A DNA stretch of 5,043 nt from Bacillota bacterium (GTDB taxonomy: Bacteria > Bacillota_I > Bacilli_A > RF39 > UBA660): the NCBI GenBank assembly GCA_003524085.1, contig DOEC01000013.1, positions 830 through 5,872 of the forward strand, given 5' to 3'. Below the pieces are notes generated by a model. It saw only the letters and a list, made by a program, of their open reading frames with translations, had not been told where the DNA came from and searched no databases. Shown piece after piece: positions 1 through 4,864 of this stretch (the stretch's first letter is position 1; each line of letters opens with the position of its first letter). The position numbers and the translations under genes are program-made.

Positions 1-423
1 TACTATTGAAGGTGTTGAGATATCTGTATTATCTATAACTACTCTTATCTTCTTTGAATAAGTGTTACTGTCTATTCCTTTTATTACTCCTTGTGTGTTC
101 CATGGTGTTCTATCTGTATACTGTACTTTAGCGTTTGTGCTAGTTTTATATGCTAAAGTATATTTACTATCTATTTCATTTACACTAGTTAAAGTAATAT
201 TTAAATATACTTTAGTACTAGCTGGTACTGTTACTGAACTTCCATTAATAGTACTTTTACTACTTCCATCTTCTTGTATATCTATACTATAGTTTAACTT
301 ACTTATTAATAACTCACTACTTCTATATTTATCTGTACTAAATATAAATGCTCCATAAGATAAACCTATTACTAAACAAGTCATTAATAGTACTCCATAT
401 ATCATTCCTTTTTTATTCTTCAT
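1..423 (-). CDS. Partial: N-terminus of a membrane-anchored/secreted beta-rich surface protein
   Basis: Open from an ATG at 421-423 to the left edge without a stop (141 codons visible); the C-terminus is missing. The product starts MKNKKGMIYGVLLMTCLVIG: a short positive N-terminus, then a hydrophobic segment at about residues 7-27. That is either a signal peptide or a signal anchor. Right after it comes GAFIFSTDKYRSSELLIS, which loosely recalls the post-signal region of TasA/camelysin-like and related Bacillota surface proteins (aromatic, Thr/Ser, then a short beta strand). Residues 40-141 are Ser/Thr/Val/Ile rich with alternating polar and hydrophobic residues, as in Ig-like or other beta-sandwich domains. 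No catalytic motif or sortase signal is visible in this part. The gene lies 5 bases behind the XRE gene at 429-674, with its ribosome binding site inside that gene's last codons, so the two are almost certainly co-transcribed. The exact family is not recognised; extracellular location is inferred with good confidence, function is unknown. Confidence 0.75.
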   Translation of the reverse strand, partial: MKNKKGMIYGVLLMTCLVIGLSYGAFIFSTDKYRSSELLISKLNYSIDIQEDGSSKSTINGSSVTVPASTKVYLNITLTSVNEIDSKYTLAYKTSTNAKVQYTDRTPWNTQGVIKGIDSNTYSKKIRVVIDNTDISTPSIV

Positions 424-428
424 ATACT

Positions 429-674
429 TTATTCCTCCTCAAAAAACTTTTCTATTGGTACATTTAGTACTTTGCTTATCATATATAAGTTATATATACT
501 TACACCCATGTTGTTGTTTTCACTCTCTAAGGCACCTATAAGAGGTGTCTTCGCACCTATCTTACTAGCAAGACCTTTCTGAGTAAGTTTTTCTTTGTTA
601 TAAGCATTATATATAAGTCTATACTTTCTTACATTTCTTCCTACTAACTTTTTTAATTCTTCATTTGTCATCAT
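429..674 (-). CDS. Small XRE-family HTH transcriptional regulator (repressor candidate)
   Basis: 81 residues, nearly all of it a single Cro/C1-type helix-turn-helix domain. After two N-terminal helices, LTQKGLASKIGAKTPLIGALE (about residues 30-50) matches the XRE pattern of helix 2 (QKGLASKIG), turn, and recognition helix 3 (TPLIGALES). The following VSIYNLYMISKVLNVPIEKFF is the usual closing helix pair. No ligand-binding, protease or dimerisation domain follows, so it is a stand-alone DNA-binding protein. The start is either ATG 672-674 or ATG 669-671: AGAGG ends 4 bases before the first and 7 before the second, so the second (80 residues) may be the real one. It is transcribed from a good promoter (714-742) in a control region shared with the divergent XRE gene at 787. 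By position it probably regulates itself, the downstream surface-protein gene and perhaps the divergent gene; the regulatory direction is inferred. Confidence 0.88.
   Translation of the reverse strand: MMTNEELKKLVGRNVRKYRLIYNAYNKEKLTQKGLASKIGAKTPLIGALESENNNMGVSIYNLYMISKVLNVPIEKFFEEE
432..440 (-). promoter_or_regulatory. Ribosome binding site inside the upstream gene's end
   Basis: GAGGAGGAA on the minus strand, 8 bases before the ATG at 421-423. The same nine bases encode the final Glu-Glu-Glu of the XRE protein, directly before its TAA stop (429-431). This fixes the start of the surface-protein gene and makes translational coupling of the two genes likely. Confidence 0.8.
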
Positions 675-686
675 TCTACCTCTTTC

Positions 687-704
687 TACATTCGTATGAG
701 TGTA
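687..704. promoter_or_regulatory. Operator-like site 1 in the divergent XRE region
   Basis: TACATTCGTATGAGTGTA is an 18-base imperfect palindrome with 7 of 9 positions paired (TACAnTCnTAnGAnTGTA). It sits just downstream of the predicted minus-strand transcription start and upstream of the ribosome binding site. It shares the TACA-N10-TGTA frame and the GAATGTA-type half-site with sites 2 and 3. It is a likely binding site for one or both flanking XRE proteins. Confidence 0.6.
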
Positions 705-713
705 TCTATTTTA

Positions 714-742
714 ATTCTACACGTTTTTGAATGTAAAGTCAA
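714..742 (-). promoter_or_regulatory. Sigma-A-type promoter for the XRE / surface-protein operon
   Basis: On the minus strand, TTGACT (737-742) is followed by a 17-base spacer and TAGAAT (714-719). Both are 5-of-6 matches to the sigma-70/sigma-A consensus at ideal spacing. Transcription would start near 707, about 33 bases before the first ATG. Operator-like site 2 (718-735) lies over the spacer and the edge of the -10. Confidence 0.78.
718..735. promoter_or_regulatory. Operator-like site 2 in the divergent XRE region
   Basis: TACACGTTTTTGAATGTA has outer TACA and TGTA arms only (4 of 9 pairs), but its right half TGAATGTA is identical to that of site 3. It lies inside the minus-strand promoter, between the -10 and -35 boxes. 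It is the weakest of the three sites and is supported mainly by the shared half-site and spacing. Confidence 0.45.
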
Positions 743-760
743 TACAATTAATTGAATGTA
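743..760. promoter_or_regulatory. Operator-like site 3 in the divergent XRE region
   Basis: TACAATTAATTGAATGTA has 7 of 9 palindromic pairs and ends in the same TGAATGTA half-site as site 2. It abuts the minus-strand -35 box (737-742). It also begins with TACAAT (743-748), the best -10-like hexamer available for the plus-strand XRE gene, although no convincing -35 precedes that hexamer. A protein bound here could affect both directions. Confidence 0.5.
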
Positions 761-786
761 TGTGAAAATATAAGTGGTGATATAAA

Positions 787-990
787 ATGAATGTTAAAAG
801 ATTAAAAGATTTAAGAGAAGATAAAGACAAGTCACAAAGTGATATTGCTAAAATTTTAAAAATTACACAGCAACAATACTCTTTGTATGAAACTGGTCTT
901 AGACTAATACCTATTGATAAACTTTGTATTTTAGCTGACTACTACAAAACTAGTACTGACTACATTTTAGGAAGAACTAATACAAAGTAA
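787..990 (+). CDS. Small XRE-family HTH transcriptional regulator, divergent partner
   Basis: 67 residues, a minimal Cro/C1-type HTH protein. LKDLREDKDKSQSDIAKILK gives helices 1-2 (about residues 6-25), and TQQQYSLYETG (27-37) is the recognition helix and following turn. IPIDKLCILADYYKTSTDYILGRT is the classic closing segment of this family. There is no extra domain. GGTGA (776-780) lies 6 bases before the ATG and supports the start. It diverges from the XRE gene at 429-674 across 112 bases with three operator-like sites, a CI/Cro-like layout, so the two probably oppose or tune each other. It faces the ABC operon tail-to-tail across a shared hairpin. The family assignment is secure. Its targets, and which protein binds which site, are inferred. 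A free-standing chromosomal regulator and a remnant of a mobile element are both possible. Confidence 0.9.
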   Translation: MNVKRLKDLREDKDKSQSDIAKILKITQQQYSLYETGLRLIPIDKLCILADYYKTSTDYILGRTNTK

Positions 991-994
991 TTAA

Positions 995-1025
995 AAAAGC
1001 TTAAAGTTTTGTCTTTTAAGCTTTT
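995..1025. terminator. Probable bidirectional intrinsic terminator
   Basis: AAAAGCTTAAA (995-1005) pairs perfectly with TTTAAGCTTTT (1015-1025) around a 9-base loop. T-rich tracts follow on both strands: CTTTTATTTTTAA after 1025 on plus, and TTAATTA on minus after the six-T end of the arm. It sits between the convergent XRE gene (stop 988-990) and the last ABC permease, whose stop and final codons (1016-1025) lie in the stem. With only two G-C pairs the hairpin is not strong, but the position is right for both genes. Confidence 0.68.
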
Positions 1026-2161
1026 CTTTTATTTTTAATAACAAAATTGTTTAACACTATAAACACTAACATGAATACTAACATCATCATTATATTTGTA
1101 ATAAATGGTTTTAATGTAGTTAAGTTTATCACTTCAAGTGAAGTAACTAAATCATTTGAATTATTATAGTAATACGCTGGGAATATATGTGATATACTCA
1201 CTACTTTTTCAGGTAAATACATACTTGGAATAAATGCTCCACACAAGAATGCACTACCTAAAGCAACTACGTTAACAATTCCCCCAATTGCGTCTTTATT
1301 ATTAACAAGTGAACTTATTAGTAAAGCAAAAGTTAATGCTTGTAAAGTAAATATAAGTGTGTTTAATAGTAGTAGTAATCCTCTTATATTTAATAAACTT
1401 TTACCAAGTAATATAATTGCTAACAAGCTAAATAAAACCCACACTATTAAAGCATATAGTAAGCTTGACTTTAATATCAAGCCACTATGTTTTTTATAGT
1501 TCATACTACTTACTACTATTCTCTTATTTACTGTTTTCTCTTTAAAACTTGTTAACACTAAAGTTATTATAAATATAACCACTGCAAGTATTGAATAACT
1601 AGCAAAATTAAAGTATCTACTCACCTTAGAAAGAGATTTTGTATCTACTTTAGAAGTTAAAACTACTTTGCTTTTATCTTTTAATGTATCATTTATATAA
1701 TTAGTTAACTTAGTTTGGTCAGTTGTAAGTTTTAAGTAAGTATTTTGTAAATTTAGATAATCAGTTAACATCATTTCTTCCAAACTTGACGTATAATCAT
1801 TAGTACTCTTTATATCAATAGTCGGGTTCATCCCTTTAAGTACGTCATTTGTATAGTTTTTTGGAATGTAAACAACATAACTAACATCTCTATAAAAAAG
1901 TGCATCATTAATCTTTTCTTCATCATTTTCTATATCCACTACTTTAGAGTTTTCACTCAAATAATTAATCAAATTATTTGTAAGAACACTCTTTTGATCA
2001 TTATTTACTATCGCTATATTAGGTAGAGTACTTGTAAAAGTAGTTGTAGTATCATTACTAGCTAAATTTATTCCACCAAAAGAAATAAGCATCACAGTAT
2101 AAAGTATAATTGTACCCTTATATTTATTTACTATTTTCCAAAATGTTTTAAATACTGTCAT
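1016..2161 (-). CDS. ABC-2 type exporter permease, second of the pair
   Basis: 381 residues with the layout of the ABC-2 membrane family: TM1 at about 15-34, a large extracytoplasmic loop (35-183, several N-x-T/S and Asp-rich stretches), then TM2 184-204, TM3 229-252, TM4 260-285, TM5 288-312 and TM6 353-375. GAFIPSMYLPEKV (308-320) followed by SHIFPAYYY is the conserved G-x-x-x-P...LP segment near the end of TM5 in drug and lantibiotic-type exporters. It ends in a basic tail (KNKRKA). AAGGAGG 7 bases before the ATG fixes the start, which overlaps the previous permease by 14 bases. With that permease it should form a heterodimeric channel driven by the ATPase at 3272-4210. The substrate cannot be read from sequence; hydrophobic drugs, antimicrobial peptides or lipids are usual for such pumps. 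Confidence 0.88.
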   Translation of the reverse strand: MTVFKTFWKIVNKYKGTIILYTVMLISFGGINLASNDTTTTFTSTLPNIAIVNNDQKSVLTNNLINYLSENSKVVDIENDEEKINDALFYRDVSYVVYIPKNYTNDVLKGMNPTIDIKSTNDYTSSLEEMMLTDYLNLQNTYLKLTTDQTKLTNYINDTLKDKSKVVLTSKVDTKSLSKVSRYFNFASYSILAVVIFIITLVLTSFKEKTVNKRIVVSSMNYKKHSGLILKSSLLYALIVWVLFSLLAIILLGKSLLNIRGLLLLLNTLIFTLQALTFALLISSLVNNKDAIGGIVNVVALGSAFLCGAFIPSMYLPEKVVSISHIFPAYYYNNSNDLVTSLEVINLTTLKPFITNIMMMLVFMLVFIVLNNFVIKNKRKA

Positions 2162-3272
2162 ATCTATTCCTCCTTAGCTTGATTACACTTAATCCCATTA
2201 ACAAGCCTGAAATAATTAAAAGTAACACTAAGTTAGTAAAATATCTAGAATATGTATCATAGTAATAAAGTGAATAATAAGCATCTGTTATTAAACTAGT
2301 TGGATTTATTTTGTTAATAACTGGTAAGTTTTTGTCAATAACATACTTCATTGTAATACCGTACATTCCTGAAAAGAAACTCATAATCATAGTTGTACCT
2401 ATAAGTATAGCAGTTTTAGCGTTTTCTCCTACTTTTAATAAAGAAATCACTAATCCAATTGCAAGTCCTGCTAAAGCACCTACTAAAGTAATAAGAATTA
2501 CTAATGGTAAATTAGAGCCAAAGTCTGCTTTTAACACAAATATAGTATAAGATAGTACTATAAACAAACCTATTACTTCAATTATATAACTAGCTAATAA
2601 ATTAGTGAATATCAAAGTTGATTTCTTAATACAAGATATACTAGTTCTCTTACCAACAGTAGATATATTTGGTTGATGTTTATTACTTATAAACATAGAT
2701 ATTAATCCACCATACAAAGCACTCATTGCTAGAAGTGTATAAAATTCAATATTAGTATAACTTAAGTTCTCATTTGAAATATTATTTAGTTTAGTTTTAA
2801 CTGCACTAGTTATCTCATATGGGTTTCTTCCCTCTTTAATAAAATTCTCATATACTTTATTATTTCTTATAACTTCATCTACTACATATTTTAGTATAGT
2901 TTCATTAACACCACTCTTATTTACATACACGCTTACTTTACCATTAATTACTTCAATATAACCTGATATATCATTATTTTTAAGTAATTCACTAGCACTA
3001 TCTTTATCAACATACCTAGTATTAAATAACTTATCTTCATTAGTTTCATCACTCAAATACTTTATTGTCTCTTTCAAAGTTACATCATTATTGAATTCAG
3101 CATCATTTACTATAGCTATATCAATAATTTTTAAAGTCTCACTATTTTCAATATTTGAAAAAGCCATTTTAAATAAAGTACCTAATAATATTGGAAATAC
3201 AAATGTCCAAAATATTAAACTCTTATTTTTTAGAAGAATTTTTAAAGAATATTTTAAATTATGTTTAAACAT
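2148..3272 (-). CDS. ABC-2 type exporter permease, first of the pair
   Basis: 374 residues with the same topology as its downstream partner but little obvious sequence identity to it. TM1 is at about 18-38 (LIFWTFVFPILLGTLFKMAF, the typical FPxxLG entry segment). An extracytoplasmic loop follows (39-175), then TM2 176-196, TM3 221-247, TM4 256-279, TM5 285-307 (SFFSGMYGI) and TM6 344-364, with a basic C-terminus. INPTSLITDAYYSLYYYD (322-339) is the usual segment between TM5 and TM6. The ATG shares one base with the ATPase stop (TAATG). The nearest purine-rich sites are weak (AAAGGAA 11 bases away, AGAGA closer), so translation probably depends on coupling to the ATPase gene. The two loops of roughly 140-150 residues on the two permeases could form an extracellular gate or substrate-capturing domain; this is inference. 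Confidence 0.88.
   Translation of the reverse strand: MFKHNLKYSLKILLKNKSLIFWTFVFPILLGTLFKMAFSNIENSETLKIIDIAIVNDAEFNNDVTLKETIKYLSDETNEDKLFNTRYVDKDSASELLKNNDISGYIEVINGKVSVYVNKSGVNETILKYVVDEVIRNNKVYENFIKEGRNPYEITSAVKTKLNNISNENLSYTNIEFYTLLAMSALYGGLISMFISNKHQPNISTVGKRTSISCIKKSTLIFTNLLASYIIEVIGLFIVLSYTIFVLKADFGSNLPLVILITLVGALAGLAIGLVISLLKVGENAKTAILIGTTMIMSFFSGMYGITMKYVIDKNLPVINKINPTSLITDAYYSLYYYDTYSRYFTNLVLLLIISGLLMGLSVIKLRRNRYDSI
2169..2175 (-). promoter_or_regulatory. Strong ribosome binding site for the second permease
   Basis: A perfect AAGGAGG lies 7 bases upstream of the ATG at 2159-2161 and within the last codons of the preceding permease (stop 2148-2150). It is the strongest such site in the operon. 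It gives this gene independent initiation even though it overlaps the upstream gene by 14 bases. Confidence 0.85.
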
Positions 3273-4210
3273 TAGTCTCTTAATTCCTTTCCAGTAAGCT
3301 CTAAAAACACATCATTAAGTGTTGGTCTTTCACTGAATATTCTATTATATTTTATCTTATTTTCTTTTAAATAGCTTATTAATTCTTCTAAATTATTTTT
3401 ACCCTTATTATATTTTATAGTTAGTAAGTTATTATTATATGTTAATTCAAATACTGATCTTTTTCCCATTAATTCCTTTATATGTTTTTCTTTAATTTCA
3501 TTAGTTTCAACAGTTATCTTTTCTTCTATTTTAGCAAGACTTTTTAATGTATCACAGTCACCCTGTGCTATTATTTTTCCCTTGTCTAGTATTAATATTT
3601 CATCACATAGTATTTCTGCTTCTTCCATGTAGTGAGTTGTATAAAGTATAGTAGCTCCTTTATCCCTTAAAGCTTTTATCCCATCTAGTATATTATTTCT
3701 ACTTTGTGGGTCAACTGCAACTGTAGGCTCATCTAAAAAGATTAATTTTGGTTTGTGACTTATTCCACAAGCAATATTAAGTCGTCTTAATAGCCCACCA
3801 CTTAACTCTTTTGGATAATGCTTTATATATTCTTCTAAATGTACTAATTTAATCGCATCCATAACGTACTCTTTTCTCTTCTCTTTATCTGTTATATATA
3901 ACCCACAGAAGTAATCAATATTATCATAAACAGTAAGCTCATCAAACACACCAACTTCTTGGAATATTACACCTATCTCTTTTTTAATATCATACTTATC
4001 TGGCGACATAACTTTTCCAAATATTTTAATAGTACCACTTTCTATTTTAAGTAAAGATAGTATACTATTAATTGTTGTAGATTTACCACTCCCATTAGGG
4101 CCCAATAGTCCTAATATTACTCCTTTCTTTACATTAAAACTCAAATTATCTACTGCAATAAAATCTTTATATTTTTTAGTTAAATTTTCTACTTCTATTA
4201 CATTCTCCAT
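3272..4210 (-). CDS. ABC exporter ATP-binding protein, DrrA-like
   Basis: 312 residues with all the ATPase motifs: Walker A GPNGSGKST (37-45), Q-loop Gln84 (VIFQEVG), signature LSGGL (136-140), Walker B LIFLDEP (156-162) with catalytic Glu161, D-loop VAVDPQSR, and switch His193 (YTTHYMEEAE). Residues after about 225 form the extra C-terminal domain of DrrA-type drug-export ATPases, ending in FSERPTLNDVFLELTGKELR, which is characteristic of that subfamily. It should be a cytoplasmic homodimer, or sit with both permeases, and power export. The signature has Leu where Met is usual (LSGGM), a mild change. AAGGAAGG (4217-4224) lies 6 bases before the ATG, inside the end of the TetR gene; start and TetR stop overlap as TAATG. 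An ATPase followed by two dissimilar ABC-2 permeases matches linearmycin-resistance LnrLMN and SagGHI-type systems. Confidence 0.95.
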   Translation of the reverse strand: MENVIEVENLTKKYKDFIAVDNLSFNVKKGVILGLLGPNGSGKSTTINSILSLLKIESGTIKIFGKVMSPDKYDIKKEIGVIFQEVGVFDELTVYDNIDYFCGLYITDKEKRKEYVMDAIKLVHLEEYIKHYPKELSGGLLRRLNIACGISHKPKLIFLDEPTVAVDPQSRNNILDGIKALRDKGATILYTTHYMEEAEILCDEILILDKGKIIAQGDCDTLKSLAKIEEKITVETNEIKEKHIKELMGKRSVFELTYNNNLLTIKYNKGKNNLEELISYLKENKIKYNRIFSERPTLNDVFLELTGKELRD

Positions 4211-4773
4211 TATTTACCTTCCTTTTCTATAAGCATAAGTGCTCTAAATTCATTTGTTAATAACTCTTTTATTTCTTCATCTGTAAAATTAATCGTTTTT
4301 GTAACACATAAACAAGCTATACCATGAGTATATATCCACATTCTAAAGTGAAAGTCATTTGCTTGTTTAATATCTAAATTAGTTTTATTAACAACTATCT
4401 TAGAATATTCTGTAAAACTTTGATTTTCTTCTTTAATAAAGTTAGTTACACTTAAATCAGACATAAACATTAACTTAAATAAATTATTTTCTTCTCTTGC
4501 AAATTTAATATAGTTTATACCAGTACTCAAATAAACTTTATCTTTATATTTAATATCACTAGTTAAATAGTTATAAAAATACTCTTCTACTTTTTTAAAT
4601 AAATGTTTATTTAGATCTTCTACATCCTTAAATTGATAATATATTGGCCTTATTGAACAATTCAAGTATTTTGCTATCTCTCTATTACTTAATTTAGAAA
4701 AACCTTTTTCTTTAGTTATATTAAACGCTGCATCAATAATCATTTCTTTAGTAATACTAACTATTTTTGACAC
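4210..4773 (-). CDS. TetR/AcrR-family repressor of the ABC exporter operon
   Basis: 187 residues, normal for the family. The N-terminal HTH spans about 7-54: helix 1 (ITKEMIIDAAFNITKEKG), then LSNREIAKYLNCSIRPIYYQF, the typical helix 2-turn-helix 3 followed by the YYxF segment. The C-terminal ligand-binding part includes RMWIYTHGIACL (144-155), whose Trp146, His150 and Gly151 match the WHG-type TetR C-terminal domain. The start codon is GTG (4771-4773), chosen because AAGGAAG lies 7 bases upstream and because the next in-frame ATG (codon 11) would cut into helix 1. It is the first gene of a four-gene operon and overlaps the ATPase by one base. The promoter is covered by a 32-base palindrome, so self-repression relieved by a ligand, probably an exporter substrate, is very likely. 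The ligand is unknown. Confidence 0.92.
   Translation of the reverse strand: MSKIVSITKEMIIDAAFNITKEKGFSKLSNREIAKYLNCSIRPIYYQFKDVEDLNKHLFKKVEEYFYNYLTSDIKYKDKVYLSTGINYIKFAREENNLFKLMFMSDLSVTNFIKEENQSFTEYSKIVVNKTNLDIKQANDFHFRMWIYTHGIACLCVTKTINFTDEEIKELLTNEFRALMLIEKEGK
4217..4224 (-). promoter_or_regulatory. Ribosome binding site of the ABC ATPase gene
   Basis: AAGGAAGG on the minus strand, 6 bases before the ATG at 4208-4210, located in the last codons of the TetR gene. It supports the start at MENVIEVENL and coupled translation of regulator and ATPase. Confidence 0.75.
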
Positions 4774-4780
4774 TTATACA

Positions 4781-4787
4781 CTTCCTT
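4781..4787 (-). promoter_or_regulatory. Ribosome binding site that decides the TetR GTG start
   Basis: AAGGAAG on the minus strand, 7 bases before GTG 4771-4773. No in-frame ATG competes close by, so this site is the main reason to accept the GTG start. The predicted transcript start (about 4789) leaves a leader of roughly 16 bases. Confidence 0.75.
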
Positions 4788-4789
4788 AC

Positions 4790-4821
4790 ACATTAATTGT
4801 ATCACATGATACAATTAATGT
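4790..4821. promoter_or_regulatory. 32-base palindromic operator of the TetR repressor
   Basis: The left arm ACATTAATTGTATCA (4790-4804) and right arm TGATACAATTAATGT (4807-4821) are perfect reverse complements, 15 bases each, around a CA centre. The element covers the spacer, the -10 and half of the -35 of the operon promoter, just upstream of the tetR start. That is the expected place for TetR autorepression. The length would fit one or two TetR dimers. It could also fold as RNA in readthrough from the gene to the right, but no T-tract follows it. Confidence 0.85.
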
Positions 4822-4824
4822 AAA
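4796..4824 (-). promoter_or_regulatory. Promoter of the tetR-ABC operon
   Basis: On the minus strand, TTTACA (4819-4824, 5 of 6 matches to the -35 consensus) is followed by a 17-base spacer and TACAAT (4796-4801, 5 of 6). The spacer ends in TGA directly before the -10, giving an extended TGn motif. The expected start is near 4789. Almost the whole core promoter lies within the palindrome at 4790-4821. Confidence 0.82.
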
Positions 4825-4826
4825 GA

Positions 4827-4851
4827 AAAAGAACTAACAAATAGTTCTTTT
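4827..4851 (-). terminator. Probable intrinsic terminator of the collagen-like gene
   Basis: Read on the minus strand, AAAAGAACTA (4842-4851) and TAGTTCTTTT (4827-4836) form a 10-pair stem with a 5-base loop, followed by T-C-TTT. It lies 13 bases after the collagen-like gene's stop. Only two G-C pairs make it weak. Its T-rich tail runs directly into the -35 box of the tetR promoter (4819-4824), so the two transcription units are packed tightly. Confidence 0.6.
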
Positions 4852-4864
4852 ATAAAATTAATAC

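Noticed and set aside
62..292. Plus-strand open frame of 76 codons
   Set aside because: It lies opposite the surface-protein gene, has no ribosome binding site, and its hydrophobic make-up is what the antisense of Ser/Thr-rich AT codons yields.
687..760. CRISPR-like or iteron array (three spaced elements)
   Set aside because: The elements are short imperfect palindromes with unequal spacing over a promoter, which fits operators and not CRISPR repeats or an origin.
200..960. Frequent AGTACT/TAGTACT words
   Set aside because: They arise mostly from the preferred AGT (Ser), ACT (Thr) and GTA (Val) codons read on either strand, with no regular spacing.
429..990. Toxin-antitoxin or restriction-modification control module
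   Set aside because: Both small proteins are plain HTH regulators; no toxin, nuclease or methyltransferase gene lies next to them in the window.
2311..2550. Plus-strand open frame of 79 codons
   Set aside because: It is the antisense of a well-supported ABC permease, with no start signal or recognisable domain.
3091..3297. Plus-strand open frame of 68 codons
   Set aside because: It is antisense to the permease N-terminus and runs over the permease/ATPase junction; no promoter or ribosome binding site is seen.
3700..3725. Unusual D-loop (VAVDPQSR instead of GLDP) in the ABC ATPase
   Set aside because: This variant is, to my recollection, common in DrrA-like ATPases of Bacillota and does not suggest a lost activity; all catalytic residues are present.
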